Shown one piece after another: positions 37,053 through 46,480 of a DNA stretch of 64,000 nucleotides. The stretch's first letter is position 1. The number at the start of each line of letters is the position of its first letter. Source of the DNA: Mesonia sp. HuA40 (GTDB taxonomy: Bacteria; Bacteroidota; Bacteroidia; Flavobacteriales; Flavobacteriaceae); contig NZ_VRLT01000026.1 in the NCBI RefSeq assembly GCF_008017835.1, positions 156,218 through 220,217 of the forward strand, read 5' to 3'. The position numbers were made by a program, and so were the translations under genes. The notes under the pieces are model-generated. The model was not told the DNA's origin. It searched no databases and saw only the letters and a list, made by a program, of their open reading frames with translations.

Positions 37053-38284
37053 TATCTTATCTTTAAGGTTACAATAGTTAAAATGGCTAAAAATATACCT
37101 ACCACCCAGAAACGAACTACAATTTTACTTTCGTGGATTCCTTTCTTTTGATAGTGGTGATGCAGGGGTGACATTAAGAAAATTCGTCTCCCCACTCCTG
37201 TTTTCTTCTTGGTGTATTTAAACCAAGCTACTTGTAATACTACCGAGAGATTTTCAATAAGAAAAATACCACATAAAAGAGGTATTAATAGTTCTTTACG
37301 CGTGGCGATAGCCAAAACGGCTATAACGCCTCCAATGGTTAAACTGCCGGTATCACCCATAAAAACCTGAGCGGGATAAGTATTGTACCATAAAAAGCCA
37401 ACCAATGCTCCTGCAAAAGCAGTTATAAAAATGGTCATTTCACCCGATCTAGGAATATTCATAACATCCAGATATTCTGAGAAAATAACGTTACCCGATA
37501 CCCAAGCAAAAATCCCCAATGTAAGAACAATAATGGCCGAAGAACCTGCTGCTAGTCCGTCTATTCCATCAGTCAAATTGGCTCCGTTAGAAACAGCGGT
37601 CACAATAAAAATCACAATAGGAATAAAAATCAGCCATGCATATTTTTTGTAACTCGGATTAATCCAACTAATCAAGCTCGAGTAGTCAAACTCATTATCT
37701 TTTACAAACGGAATGGTTGTAGTAGTGCTTTTCACCTCTTCTATTTGAGGTTGACCCTCCTGGGCTAGAGTGGTTTGCTCAGATTTTGTTTCTGATAAAA
37801 CACTAGACCTAACCGTTATATCGGGATGTAGGTACATGGTAGCCCCAATTATAATACCTAAACCAACTTGCCCAATCACCTTAAACTTGCCCTGCAAGCC
37901 TTCTTTATTTTGTTTAAATGTTTTGATATAATCATCTAGAAAACCTATTGCTCCCATCCAAAGGGTGGCCACAATCAAAAGGACTACATAAATGTTGTCT
38001 AATTTTGCAAATAAAAGCACCGGAATAAGAGTAGCTAAGATAATAATGAGTCCTCCCATAGTAGGAGTTCCTGCTTTTTCGGCCTGACCCTCAAGTCCTA
38101 ATTCACGTACTCTTTCACCCACTTGTTTTCTTAATAAGTACTTGATAATCCTCTTACCGAAGATAGTTGAAATCAATAAAGAAAATAAAATAGCCAAGCT
38201 AGCCCTAAACGAAAGGAATTGATAAAGTTGTTCGCCAGGGAAGTCGAAATGCTGTTCTAGATATGCAAATAAATAATATAGCAT
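37052..38284 (-). CDS. mraY: Phospho-N-acetylmuramoyl-pentapeptide-transferase, with an inserted loop
   Basis: Ten-span membrane enzyme that makes lipid I from UDP-MurNAc-pentapeptide and undecaprenyl phosphate. 410 residues against 360 in E. coli; the extra length lies in a hydrophilic insertion at about residues 165-215 (rich in T, E, Q), before the NPSYKKYAW segment. Core motifs are present: [44 protein letters not shown] and [10 protein letters not shown]. Extended MraY is usual for Bacteroidota. Confidence 0.96.
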   Translation of the reverse strand: MLYYLFAYLEQHFDFPGEQLYQFLSFRASLAILFSLLISTIFGKRIIKYLLRKQVGERVRELGLEGQAEKAGTPTMGGLIIILATLIPVLLFAKLDNIYVVLLIVATLWMGAIGFLDDYIKTFKQNKEGLQGKFKVIGQVGLGIIIGATMYLHPDITVRSSVLSETKSEQTTLAQEGQPQIEEVKSTTTTIPFVKDNEFDYSSLISWINPSYKKYAWLIFIPIVIFIVTAVSNGANLTDGIDGLAAGSSAIIVLTLGIFAWVSGNVIFSEYLDVMNIPRSGEMTIFITAFAGALVGFLWYNTYPAQVFMGDTGSLTIGGVIAVLAIATRKELLIPLLCGIFLIENLSVVLQVAWFKYTKKKTGVGRRIFLMSPLHHHYQKKGIHESKIVVRFWVVGIFLAILTIVTLKIR

Positions 38285-38286
38285 AG

Positions 38287-39753
38287 TTATTTCTTTAGTT
38301 GTATTAAAAATTCTTGTACGACTTTTAAATCGTCAAAATCGGTTCTTACGCCATTTATTTCTTGATAAGTTTCATGACCCTTTCCGGCAATTAAAATAAT
38401 GTCTCCATCTTGAGCCAACGCACAAGCAGTTTTAATCGCTTCTTTTCTTTGAGTAATGGCTAAACATTTGCTTATATGTTGCGGCTCTACTCCAGCCTGC
38501 ATTTCTTCAATTATTATATCGGGGTCTTCGGTTCTGGGGTTGTCACTCGTAAAAATAACCCGATTGCTACTAGCCGTAGCGACTTGAGCCATTACGGGAC
38601 GTTTGGTTTTGTCGCGATCTCCGCCACAACCGACTACAGTTATTAAGTTTTCATTCTTACTGCGTATAGAATTAATGGTTTGCAGCACATTTTTAAGCGC
38701 ATCGGGGGTGTGGGCATAATCTACTATAGCCGTAACTTTTTGCTTTGGTGAAACCACATATTGAAACCTCCCGTTAACAGCCTTTAGTTTACTGATTTGT
38801 TTTAGATTCTCAAGAACAGGTAAGTCTAATAAATCTGCTGCAGCAAAAATGGCCGCTATATTATACGCGTTGAAAGCCCCAATTAAGGTGGTCCATACTT
38901 CTTGATTATTCAATTTAAGCAATAAACCAGTAAATTCATTTTCTAATATTTGAACCTTATAATCGGCAAGTGTTTTAAGGGCATAGGTATATTTTTTTGC
39001 TGGCGTATTTTGCAACATAAATAAGCCATTCTTATCGTCTATATTAGTAATAGCGAAGGCACTTTTATCTAATTCATCAAAGAATCGTTTCTTTACATCT
39101 CTATACTCAGCAAAAGTCTTGTGATAGTCTAAATGGTCGTGTGATAAATTGGTAAATATACCTCCTGCAAAATGCAGACCTGCCGTACGGTGTTGAGCTA
39201 TTCCGTGTGAGCTTACCTCCATAAAACAATAGTCCACACCAGCATCAACCATAGCGGCCAAATGCTTATTTATGGTAATAGAATCTGGGGTAGTCAACTT
39301 TGTGGAATACTCCTCTTCATCAACCATAATTTTGATGGTTGAGATAAGTCCTACAGCATAACCGGCATTTTTAAACATTTGGTACAACAAACTGGATACT
39401 GTTGTTTTACCATTGGTACCCGTTACCCCAACTAGCTTCAATTTCTTTGAAGGCGAATCATAAAAATTATTAGCTATTATGGCTAATGCTTTTTTGGTAT
39501 CGGCTACTTGAATATAGGTAACTCCTCCTTGAATCTGTTCGGGAAAAACCTCACAAACCACTGCAATTGCGCCTTGATTAACCGCTTTTTCGATAAACTT
39601 ATGCCCGTCGACTGCGGTGCCCTTTATGGCCACGAAAACATCATTAAGCTCTACCTTACGGCTATCAAAGTGCAAGTTAGTAATAGCTATTTGGGTATTG
39701 CCTTTTGTGCCCTCAATGGGCACACCATATAATATGTCTCTTAGGGTAATCAA
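38287..39753 (-). CDS. murE: UDP-MurNAc-tripeptide synthetase (meso-diaminopimelate type)
   Basis: Adds the third amino acid of the peptidoglycan stem. 488 residues: [17 protein letters not shown] (ATP site), [48 protein letters not shown] and [11 protein letters not shown]. The DNPR motif marks meso-diaminopimelate, not lysine, as the substrate. The start overlaps the PBP stop by 4 bp. Confidence 0.96.
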   Translation of the reverse strand: MITLRDILYGVPIEGTKGNTQIAITNLHFDSRKVELNDVFVAIKGTAVDGHKFIEKAVNQGAIAVVCEVFPEQIQGGVTYIQVADTKKALAIIANNFYDSPSKKLKLVGVTGTNGKTTVSSLLYQMFKNAGYAVGLISTIKIMVDEEEYSTKLTTPDSITINKHLAAMVDAGVDYCFMEVSSHGIAQHRTAGLHFAGGIFTNLSHDHLDYHKTFAEYRDVKKRFFDELDKSAFAITNIDDKNGLFMLQNTPAKKYTYALKTLADYKVQILENEFTGLLLKLNNQEVWTTLIGAFNAYNIAAIFAAADLLDLPVLENLKQISKLKAVNGRFQYVVSPKQKVTAIVDYAHTPDALKNVLQTINSIRSKNENLITVVGCGGDRDKTKRPVMAQVATASSNRVIFTSDNPRTEDPDIIIEEMQAGVEPQHISKCLAITQRKEAIKTACALAQDGDIILIAGKGHETYQEINGVRTDFDDLKVVQEFLIQLKK

Positions 39754-41717
39754 CTTGTTAATAAATAAATGGTTTGATTGGGTTTAACATCGGTATAAGC
39801 CTCTAACGACTGTTTTTTCACTTCACCAGTACCTTTCAAAACTACACGAAGTCCTAAATTTTCTAATAAAGCCACAGCATCCATGGCTGGCATACCAATA
39901 ACTTTAGGCACTTTGGTTTTAAACTTTTGTGCCGTAGCATAATAGTTCTCGAACGCTTGTTTCACTTTCTTGTTTTCTACTTCAAGCGATTCAAATTCTT
40001 TAGTGATAGGCGTATCGGTATGAATCGCATGTGCGATTTCTTTGAAAACAGGAGCCGCAACGGTACTTCCATAATAGCCTAATTTTCTATTGGGTTTTGT
40101 AATAACAACAATGCACGAGTACTTAGGTTGTTCTGCGGGGAAATACCCTACAAAAGAAGCGATATATTCTTTGTCTTTTTGTTTTGAACCATAATTCGTT
40201 AAGCAAGTTCCGGTTTTACCCGCCATTGAGAACTCCTTGCTATAAATATTGGTTGCGGTACCCTTTTTCACCGTATTCTCCATTAACTTTTTCACTTTAG
40301 CAGCGGTCTCTTTTGAGCAAATAGTATTTCTCACCTCAGGTTGTTGGTAATGCGCTACTAACCGGTCTTTATCTTTTACTTGCTTAATCAAACGTGGTTT
40401 CACCATTAAACCATCGTTGGCAATGGCATTATAAAAGCTAAGTGTTTGCAAGGGGGTTATAGTTACACCGTAACCAAAAGACATCCAGGGGAGTGTAGTA
40501 CCGTACCAATTTGTGTCATCTGGATGCGGTATATGAGGTTTTCCTTCTCCCTTAATATCAAGACCAATACGATCATTCAAGCCCATATAGCTTAAACGAT
40601 TAACCAATTTTTCTGGGTTATGCTGATAGCCTTGAGTTATAAACTTTGAAAAAACAGTGTTAGAAGAAACCTCAAAAGCTCGGGCCACCGAAATCTTTCC
40701 GTAACCTCCAAAACGAGAATCCCTCACCGCACGATCATAGTATAAAACCTTTCCGCCATCGGTGTCAAACACGTCACTGGTATCTACCACCTTATCTTCA
40801 AGCGCAGCCACTAAAGTCATTAGTTTATATGTAGAGCCAGGTTCCTGCGCTTCCCATACGGCATAATTACGTTTTTCATAATATGTCCCCAAACTGGTTC
40901 GTGCTAAATTAGCCATGGCTTTAATCTCCCCTGTTTTGGTCTCCATAACCACCACTGTTCCGTGGTGCGCTTCATACTTTTCTAATTGCCTCAACAGAGC
41001 GTGATGCGCCACATCTTGCATATTGATATCTATGGTAGAGTACACATCTAGACCATCTTGTGGTTCTAGTTCGTTTGCATCTCCAATAGGTTTCCATTGC
41101 CCTTTGGCTATCTTCTGTTTTAAACGTCTTCCGTTTTTCCCTTGCAAATACTCATTGTAAGCTCCCTCTAATCCGGCCTGACCTCTTCCTACGGTACGTT
41201 CACCTATTTTACCTAACGGCAGCTCTCTAACCGTTCGCTGTTCGGCAATAAATCCGCCTTTAAAGGCCCCCAAATTAAACATAGGAAATTCCCGTAATTG
41301 AACATACTGGGTATAACTCACCCCGCGAGCTACTAAATAGTACCTGTTTTTAGTATTCCGAGCTTCTTTTAATTTATTGATATAATGGCTGGCAGGCCGA
41401 TTGAATAATTTACCCAGAGCTTTGGCTAGCGGACGTAAATTTTTATTGAAATTTTCTTCGGATACCGTGACGGCATCAAATCGGATATCATATTCGGGCA
41501 CAGAAGTGGCCAGAAGGTGACCGTTACTGTCATAAAGATTACCTCGATTTGCTGGAATTTCAAAATTCTTGAAAATGCGTTTTTCAGACAGGTCTCTGTA
41601 TTTTTCTCCTTCTACTACCTGTATTTCAAAAAGCTTATACCCTACCCCTATAGCAAAAATAAGCATAAAGCTTGCTACAACTATAATTCGATTGGTTATT
41701 TGCTTTTCGTTAGTCAT
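39750..41717 (-). CDS. ftsI: FtsI-type penicillin-binding protein with PASTA domain
   Basis: Class B transpeptidase of septal wall synthesis. 655 residues: one N-terminal membrane segment (residues about 10-28), a dimerisation domain, catalytic EPGSTYKLMT (SxxK serine), EVSSNTVFS (SxN) and MAGKTGTCLT (KTG). A C-terminal PASTA-like domain (KVPKVIGMPAMDAVALLE) is present, a feature of Bacteroidota FtsI and Gram-positive PBPs, absent from E. coli FtsI. Follows ftsL with an 8-bp overlap. Confidence 0.95.
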   Translation of the reverse strand: MTNEKQITNRIIVVASFMLIFAIGVGYKLFEIQVVEGEKYRDLSEKRIFKNFEIPANRGNLYDSNGHLLATSVPEYDIRFDAVTVSEENFNKNLRPLAKALGKLFNRPASHYINKLKEARNTKNRYYLVARGVSYTQYVQLREFPMFNLGAFKGGFIAEQRTVRELPLGKIGERTVGRGQAGLEGAYNEYLQGKNGRRLKQKIAKGQWKPIGDANELEPQDGLDVYSTIDINMQDVAHHALLRQLEKYEAHHGTVVVMETKTGEIKAMANLARTSLGTYYEKRNYAVWEAQEPGSTYKLMTLVAALEDKVVDTSDVFDTDGGKVLYYDRAVRDSRFGGYGKISVARAFEVSSNTVFSKFITQGYQHNPEKLVNRLSYMGLNDRIGLDIKGEGKPHIPHPDDTNWYGTTLPWMSFGYGVTITPLQTLSFYNAIANDGLMVKPRLIKQVKDKDRLVAHYQQPEVRNTICSKETAAKVKKLMENTVKKGTATNIYSKEFSMAGKTGTCLTNYGSKQKDKEYIASFVGYFPAEQPKYSCIVVITKPNRKLGYYGSTVAAPVFKEIAHAIHTDTPITKEFESLEVENKKVKQAFENYYATAQKFKTKVPKVIGMPAMDAVALLENLGLRVVLKGTGEVKKQSLEAYTDVKPNQTIYLLTS

Positions 41718-42030
41718 TCAGATAAACGATTATTTTTTTGGGCGGATTTTTTGCTGGACCCACCCCTGTATTTTTTAATTTCTCTTCTAAAGTAGACTTC
41801 ATTTTTAAAGTCATTAAATTTTTTTTAGCCGCTATAGACTCACTCCTCAATTCGCGCACTTCATTATTCATTTTTGCAATTAGGTGCACTTTTCGTTCTG
41901 CACTATGTGAAGAAGCAATCATTATTAAAGCCAATAGCGTACAAAAAATAATAAACCACCAGTGTTTACTTGCCTCTTCACTTAAGAGAAACTTGCCTCG
42001 CAAAAAATCATACACCCGCTCTCTACTCAT
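41710..42030 (-). CDS. ftsL: FtsL-like divisome protein
   Basis: 106 residues: short basic N-terminus, one membrane segment (residues about 24-43, HWWFIIFCTLLALIMIASS), then a coiled coil (KMNNEVRELRSESIAAKKN). Sequence identity in FtsL is always weak; the call rests on topology, coiled coil and its place between rsmH and ftsI. Confidence 0.85.
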   Translation of the reverse strand: MSRERVYDFLRGKFLLSEEASKHWWFIIFCTLLALIMIASSHSAERKVHLIAKMNNEVRELRSESIAAKKNLMTLKMKSTLEEKLKNTGVGPAKNPPKKIIVYLND

Positions 42031-42047
42031 ACCTCCTGCTATTTAAC

Positions 42048-42953
42048 TTATAAACGCACGCCTATTCTAAGTTTTGCACTTCTTGCCCGATTGTTTTCTT
42101 GCACCTCTTGTGGGGTAGGCACTATTAATTTTCCTACCTTTTTAAACGGCACCTCAACACGCCCAAACATATCTTTCTCAGGCTCACCTTGAAACAAGCC
42201 ATTTCTTACAAAGCGTTTTACCAAACGATCTTCTAACGAATGATAAGAGATCAAACTAATACGACCGCCTGGGTTTAACAATTCTGGCGTTTGCGATAAA
42301 AATTCTTTTAAAGATTCGATTTCCTGATTCACCTCGATTCTTATAGCTTGATAAATTTGCGCTAAAATTTTAAACTCCTTTCCCTTAAACAATAATGGGG
42401 TCAACAAATCATTTAATTGTTGCGAAGTAACTATAGGCGCTTCTGCCCTAGCCGCAACGATTGTTCTTGCAAGTTTAGGAGCATTTTTTAAATCGGCGTA
42501 AGCGTAAAACATATCTCTAAGCTGCGCTTCATCATACGTATTAATCACTTGGTAAGCCGACAAACTATCATTCTGATTCATGCGCATATCTAATCGCCCA
42601 TTAAAACGCGTAGAAAATCCGCGTTCAGCCTCATTAAATTGATGAGATGAAACGCCAAAATCACCAAGAATACCATCTACTTTTTTAACTCCATAAAAAC
42701 GTAAAAAACGCTTGATATACCTAAAATTCTCTGGTATTAAGGTAAAGCGACTATCTTCTATTGCATTGGCTTGCGCGTCTGCATCCTGATCAAAAGCAAA
42801 GAGCCTCCCTTGGTCGTTTAGCCGATTCAAAATTTCTCTTGAATGACCACCACCCCCAAAGGTTACATCTACATATGTACCGCTAGGGTTTATTGCCAAA
42901 CCATCTACAGTTTGATGCAACAATACGGGTTTATGATATTCATAATTGCTCAT
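42048..42953 (-). CDS. rsmH: 16S rRNA m4C1402 methyltransferase
   Basis: N4-methylation of C1402 in 16S rRNA, near the P site. 301 residues: YHKPVLLHQTVDGL, SAM motif VDVTFGGGGHSREIL, DGILGDFGVSSHQFNEAERG, and ISYHSLEDRLVKRF. Second gene of the dcw cluster; its start overlaps the mraZ stop by 14 bp. Confidence 0.97.
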   Translation of the reverse strand: MSNYEYHKPVLLHQTVDGLAINPSGTYVDVTFGGGGHSREILNRLNDQGRLFAFDQDADAQANAIEDSRFTLIPENFRYIKRFLRFYGVKKVDGILGDFGVSSHQFNEAERGFSTRFNGRLDMRMNQNDSLSAYQVINTYDEAQLRDMFYAYADLKNAPKLARTIVAARAEAPIVTSQQLNDLLTPLLFKGKEFKILAQIYQAIRIEVNQEIESLKEFLSQTPELLNPGGRISLISYHSLEDRLVKRFVRNGLFQGEPEKDMFGRVEVPFKKVGKLIVPTPQEVQENNRARSAKLRIGVRL

Positions 42954-43401
42954 CTCGATCTCCCATTACTTCTTCGGCTAGACTTGCAAAATCATCTGCA
43001 GAATTGTCAATAACCTGTTCATACTTTTTCTTATCCCACAATTCAAGGATAGTCATCTGCGATGAAAGCACTACTTCTTTTTGCAATTCTGCAAAATTAA
43101 ATAAGTCTTTTGGCACCAATAAACGACCAGCAGCATCTACCTCTATAATCTTCACACCTGCTGTAAATCGTCTTATAAAATCGTTGTTCTTTTTCTTAAA
43201 CCGATTCAGCTTATTAATCTTCAACATCATTTCTTTCCACTCACTCATCGGGTAAAGTTCTAAGCATTGATCAAATACAGAACGCTTTAAAACAAAGCCA
43301 TCTTCTATTTCGGGCAACAACTGCTTTTTTAGCGCAGCAGGCAGCATCAACCTACCCTTGGCGTCTATTTTACACTCGTATGTTCCGGTTAAATGAAGCA
43401 T
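42940..43401 (-). CDS. mraZ: Transcriptional regulator MraZ
   Basis: AbrB-fold DNA-binding protein that represses the dcw operon. 153 residues with the two repeated motifs: GTYECKIDAKGRLMLPAALK and IEVDAAGRLLVPKDL. The ATG at 43401 is chosen: an in-frame GTG at 43443 would add 14 residues not seen in the family and lies upstream of the -7 box at 43427-43420. Three direct repeats of GTGG at 10-bp spacing lie in its promoter and match known MraZ targets. Confidence 0.95.
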   Translation of the reverse strand: MLHLTGTYECKIDAKGRLMLPAALKKQLLPEIEDGFVLKRSVFDQCLELYPMSEWKEMMLKINKLNRFKKKNNDFIRRFTAGVKIIEVDAAGRLLVPKDLFNFAELQKEVVLSSQMTILELWDKKKYEQVIDNSADDFASLAEEVMGDRDEQL

Positions 43402-43419
43402 TAAATCGATTTGAATAGT

Positions 43420-43463
43420 CAAATATATTGATTTTTTATCCACTTTTTACCACATTTCTCCAC
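43420..43463 (-). promoter_or_regulatory. mraZ promoter with MraZ-box repeats
   Basis: On the minus strand, GTGG occurs at 43463-43460, 43453-43450 and 43443-43440, exactly 10 bp apart within A-rich context (CAATGTGGAG, AAATGTGGTA, AAAAGTGGAT). The -7 box TATATTTG follows at 43427-43420. Known MraZ sites in E. coli (TGGGN repeats) and Mycoplasma (AAAGTG repeats) have the same 10-bp period. Binding here would cover the -33 region and so repress the operon. Confidence 0.75.
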
Positions 43464-43522
43464 ATTGTTAATAAGTTTTTGAAAATTAAAGCCTTAAGCT
43501 ACAATTCACGGCATTTAAACGA

Positions 43523-43536
43523 GTGGGAAATTGTGG
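43523..43536 (+). promoter_or_regulatory. Second pair of GTGG repeats, opposite orientation
   Basis: GTGG at 43523-43526 and 43533-43536, 10 bp apart, on the plus strand, about 60 bp from the minus-strand MraZ boxes. Could be a second MraZ site, or chance. Confidence 0.3.
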
Positions 43537-43633
43537 AACATAAAACCAAATTTTAAGGCTTATTTTAGATTTTGGATTTTAAATTTGCCACAATTAACAG
43601 TACCTTTAGCCTTAGGTTTCTTTTAAAAGTAGA

Positions 43634-43661
43634 TTGTTTTTAACAATAATACCTATATTTG
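43634..43661 (+). promoter_or_regulatory. Promoter of the alpha/beta hydrolase
   Basis: TTG (43634-43636), a 17-bp spacer, then TATATTTG (43654-43661). Matches the Bacteroidota consensus at the same spacing as the tamL promoter. Confidence 0.65.
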
Positions 43662-43686
43662 CTAACGCTAACAGCAAGACTAGTGC

Positions 43687-44451
43687 ATGGAACAAGACAT
43701 CAAAACCGAAGGCAAGTTTAAGTATATAGAATTAGGGGAAGGAACTCCCATCGTGATTTTACACGGCCTCATGGGCGGATTAAGTAATTTTGACGGAGTA
43801 GCCAACTATTTCCCAAAACAGGGTTATAAAGTAGTAATTCCAGAACTACCACTTTACACTTTATCATTGCTTAAAACCAATATTAACTCATTTGCGAAAT
43901 ACTTAAAAGATTTTATAGATCACAAAGGTTGGTCTGAAGTTATTCTGCTTGGAAACTCCCTTGGAGGCCACATTGGTTTATTAGCCACTAAAAAATTTCC
44001 CGAAAGGGTTAAAGCCCTGGTAATCACAGGAAGTTCAGGTTTATACGAGAGCGCTATGGGAGAAAGTTACCCCAGAAGAGGTGATTATGAGTTTATAAAG
44101 AAAAAAGCTGAGAATGTTTTTTATGATCCTAAGGTTGCCACAAAAGAAATTGTAGACGATGTTTTCAATACCGTAAACGATAAAAATAAATTAATACGCA
44201 CCTTAGCCATTGCAAAATCGGCTATACGTCACAATATGGCTAAAGATTTGCCTAAAATGAAAACTCCCACTTGCATCATTTGGGGAAAACAAGATAATGT
44301 TACTCCGCCCGAAGTAGCGGTTGAGTTTAATGAATTACTACCCAATTCTGATTTATTTTGGATAGACAAGTGCGGGCATGCGGCAATGATGGAGCACCCC
44401 GATACCTTCAATACCATTTTACACGACTGGTTAAAAGCAAAATCCATATAA
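43687..44451 (+). CDS. Alpha/beta hydrolase
   Basis: 254 residues, no signal peptide. VILHGLMGGLSNF (oxyanion), nucleophile elbow GNSLGGHIGL, acid in IIWGKQDNVTPP and catalytic His in CGHAAMMEHP complete the triad. It resembles soluble meta-cleavage-product hydrolases and esterases. In Flavobacteriaceae such a gene commonly sits between mraZ and engB. The substrate is unknown. Confidence 0.88.
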   Translation: MEQDIKTEGKFKYIELGEGTPIVILHGLMGGLSNFDGVANYFPKQGYKVVIPELPLYTLSLLKTNINSFAKYLKDFIDHKGWSEVILLGNSLGGHIGLLATKKFPERVKALVITGSSGLYESAMGESYPRRGDYEFIKKKAENVFYDPKVATKEIVDDVFNTVNDKNKLIRTLAIAKSAIRHNMAKDLPKMKTPTCIIWGKQDNVTPPEVAVEFNELLPNSDLFWIDKCGHAAMMEHPDTFNTILHDWLKAKSI

Positions 44452-44456
44452 TTTAT

Positions 44457-45059
44457 ATGAAGATTACCTCTGCAGAATTTGTAATGAGCAATAGCCAAGT
44501 AAAAAAATGCCCGGCTAGCCAATTACCTGAATATGCTTTTATTGGGCGCAGTAATGTAGGGAAATCTTCTCTCATCAATATGCTTACCCAGCGTAAAAAC
44601 TTGGCTAAAACATCGGGAAGACCTGGTAAAACGCAATTGATTAACCACTTTTTAATCAATAAAGCTTGGCATTTGGTAGATTTGCCTGGTTACGGATATG
44701 CTCGCGTTAGCAAAAAGGCCAAGAAAACCTTTCAAAAGTTTATTACCGATTATTTTAAAGAGCGTAAGCAATTGGTTTCTGCCTTTGTTTTGGTTGATGC
44801 CAGACACGAGCCGCAGAATATTGATCTAGATTTTATGATTTGGTTAGGCGAACATCAAATTCCTTTTAGTATTGTGTTTACGAAGCTTGACAAATTAAAG
44901 CCCAATGCAATAGAAAAAAACATTGGGCACTATAAATCTGTTTTACTGCAATACTGGGAAGAAATACCTCCTTATTTTCTCACTTCTTCATCAAAGAGAA
45001 TGGGTGATGAAGAACTGCTAAATTACATAGATGAGATTAATCAAAGTTTGACTGACTAA
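44457..45059 (+). CDS. engB: Ribosome biogenesis GTPase EngB (YsxC/YihA)
   Basis: GTPase needed for 50S subunit assembly. 200 residues: AFIGRSNVGKSSLINML (G1), KTSGRPGKTQLIN (G2), VDLPGYGYARVS (G3), FTKLDKL (G4) and SSSKR (G5). The longer frame from 44358 runs through the hydrolase gene in another frame; the ATG at 44457, 5 bp after the hydrolase stop, is the right start. Confidence 0.96.
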   Translation: MKITSAEFVMSNSQVKKCPASQLPEYAFIGRSNVGKSSLINMLTQRKNLAKTSGRPGKTQLINHFLINKAWHLVDLPGYGYARVSKKAKKTFQKFITDYFKERKQLVSAFVLVDARHEPQNIDLDFMIWLGEHQIPFSIVFTKLDKLKPNAIEKNIGHYKSVLLQYWEEIPPYFLTSSSKRMGDEELLNYIDEINQSLTD

Positions 45060-45064
45060 GTTAC

Positions 45065-45400
45065 TTATTCCTTTTTAAGTTCAAGTTTTTCAGCAAAATA
45101 ATCACAAAAATCTTTCATGGTTTCCATCATCTTTTCGTCATCTGTGGCGCGATAAAAAGTATCGCTCATAGCGACTAGCGTTTGATGAAAAAACACCTTC
45201 ATTTCGTCTACCGGCATATCTTTAGTCCAAAGATCTATTCGTAAGGTTTCCTGCTTTTGACTGTCCCACAAAGAAAGCATCATAGCTTTAGATTGGGCAT
45301 GACGCACGCCTCCATCTTCTGCGCTCCAGTGCAAAGATTCTGGTACATTGTTTTCATCTACCTCAACGTGTATTTTTATTTCAGACTGTTTGGTACTCAT
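45065..45400 (-). CDS. gldC: Gliding motility protein GldC
   Basis: 111 residues. Soluble protein that accompanies GldB in Flavobacterium. Recognised by KIHVEVDENNVPESLHWSA, KAMMLSLWDSQKQETLRIDLWTKDMPVDEMK (quoted only in part) and MKDFCDYFAEKLELKKE. The start overlaps the gldB stop, so gldB and gldC form an operon. GldC affects gliding efficiency but its mechanism is unknown. Confidence 0.92.
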   Translation of the reverse strand: MSTKQSEIKIHVEVDENNVPESLHWSAEDGGVRHAQSKAMMLSLWDSQKQETLRIDLWTKDMPVDEMKVFFHQTLVAMSDTFYRATDDEKMMETMKDFCDYFAEKLELKKE

Positions 45401-46371
45401 TATTCTGGTTTTCTAGGTTTATAATTTGATTCTTGAAATAATTTTTGAGCAGGCAATTGCAAAAGCTGCTTTAAGCTAATGTCTGGATGCTTTTCGGCAA
45501 ATTGCCGAACGATTTGCCAGCCGATATACTGCCCCAATTGAGGCGGACTTTCCTGATCGAGCTGCAAGTAAAATTTACTAAAGGGTGCTATGTTAATGAA
45601 TCGTTCACGCAACTGCACATCGGTATCGTAGAGCAACTCTTGTTGTAAGAAATATTTCCAGATTTGCGCTTCATTATTATGCGCCCACTGCATTTCGTCT
45701 AAAGTATATCCCATACGGTAAGCCTCCTCTGTATGTGGTATCACCAAATCTTTAAGATACAATTGTTTGCCATAATACAACATCTGCTCTAAGAAAGTTC
45801 TCCCCTTAGGCTTAGGTACCAATTGGCGAGCATAGCTACCAGCTATATCACTTAATAACATTTCTTTTTTAAAATTTTTCTTTAGAAAAACCTGCAAACC
45901 ATCATAAAAGAAATGATCTTCACCCAAATAAGTATCTAGGGCAATCAGCATTAAGCTATCGCTAACCACCACCTTGTTTTTATAATCAACTTCTGAAGTC
46001 ACACTTACTACCCGGGGTGCTCCAAAACCAGGAAAATAATATTTAAAATGCTTAAACAAATGAGCGATTTTTTCTGCTTCTTCCTGCATATCTGGAAAAG
46101 CTTTTTTAACCTCGGCATGCAGTTCTTGGTTAATGGTATCGCGCATCATATTTACCCAAATTGAATCATGAAAACGCTCTGGAAACAAAAAAGGATAATC
46201 TCTTTTTAAGCGCGGCAAATCTTCTGGGGTTGCCTTACCAAATGCCAAATCAAACCGATCGATTTGCACCGAAATATCTATTTCCTCAATCGCCTGTTCT
46301 ACGGCCGATTCTTGACTACAACTTACTAACAATAGTAGTAAAATCGGCAAAAGATACCTGAATTTAATCAT
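45400..46371 (-). CDS. gldB: Gliding motility lipoprotein GldB
   Basis: Lipoprotein required for gliding in Flavobacterium. From the ATG at 46371 the protein has 323 residues and begins with a lipoprotein signal ending in LVSC (Cys18); a longer frame starting at 46509 would bury this signal and overlap nadE, so it is rejected. Seen: IDISVQIDRFDLAFGK, RDYPFLFPERFHDSIW, and DTYLGEDHFFYDGL. Family members have a helical, DUF2268-like zinc-peptidase fold remnant. First gene of gldB-gldC. Confidence 0.92.
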   Translation of the reverse strand: MIKFRYLLPILLLLLVSCSQESAVEQAIEEIDISVQIDRFDLAFGKATPEDLPRLKRDYPFLFPERFHDSIWVNMMRDTINQELHAEVKKAFPDMQEEAEKIAHLFKHFKYYFPGFGAPRVVSVTSEVDYKNKVVVSDSLMLIALDTYLGEDHFFYDGLQVFLKKNFKKEMLLSDIAGSYARQLVPKPKGRTFLEQMLYYGKQLYLKDLVIPHTEEAYRMGYTLDEMQWAHNNEAQIWKYFLQQELLYDTDVQLRERFINIAPFSKFYLQLDQESPPQLGQYIGWQIVRQFAEKHPDISLKQLLQLPAQKLFQESNYKPRKPE

Positions 46372-46433
46372 ATGCAATAGGTTGATTTTTTTGCAATAAA
46401 AGCGATATAATTTTATTCCTAAATTTTTCGCCT

Positions 46434-46453
46434 TATTTTTGGGGCAAAGGTAG
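46434..46453. promoter_or_regulatory. Overlapping divergent promoters of nadE and gldB
   Basis: Plus-strand -7 box TATTTTTG at 46434-46441 points to nadE (leader about 33 nt). Minus-strand -7 box TACCTTTG at 46453-46446 points to gldB. The boxes lie 4 bp apart, so polymerases on the two promoters would exclude each other. Confidence 0.55.
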
Positions 46454-46480
46454 TTTAATTTCTCTAAAAACCCAGCGACT

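Noticed and set aside
43436..43444. DnaA-box-like TTATCCACT before mraZ
   Set aside because: A single imperfect box, better explained as part of the GTGG repeat array of MraZ; no origin features are nearby.
44358..44456. N-terminal extension of EngB
   Set aside because: It overlaps the hydrolase gene in another frame and has no counterpart in the family; the ATG at 44457 fits.
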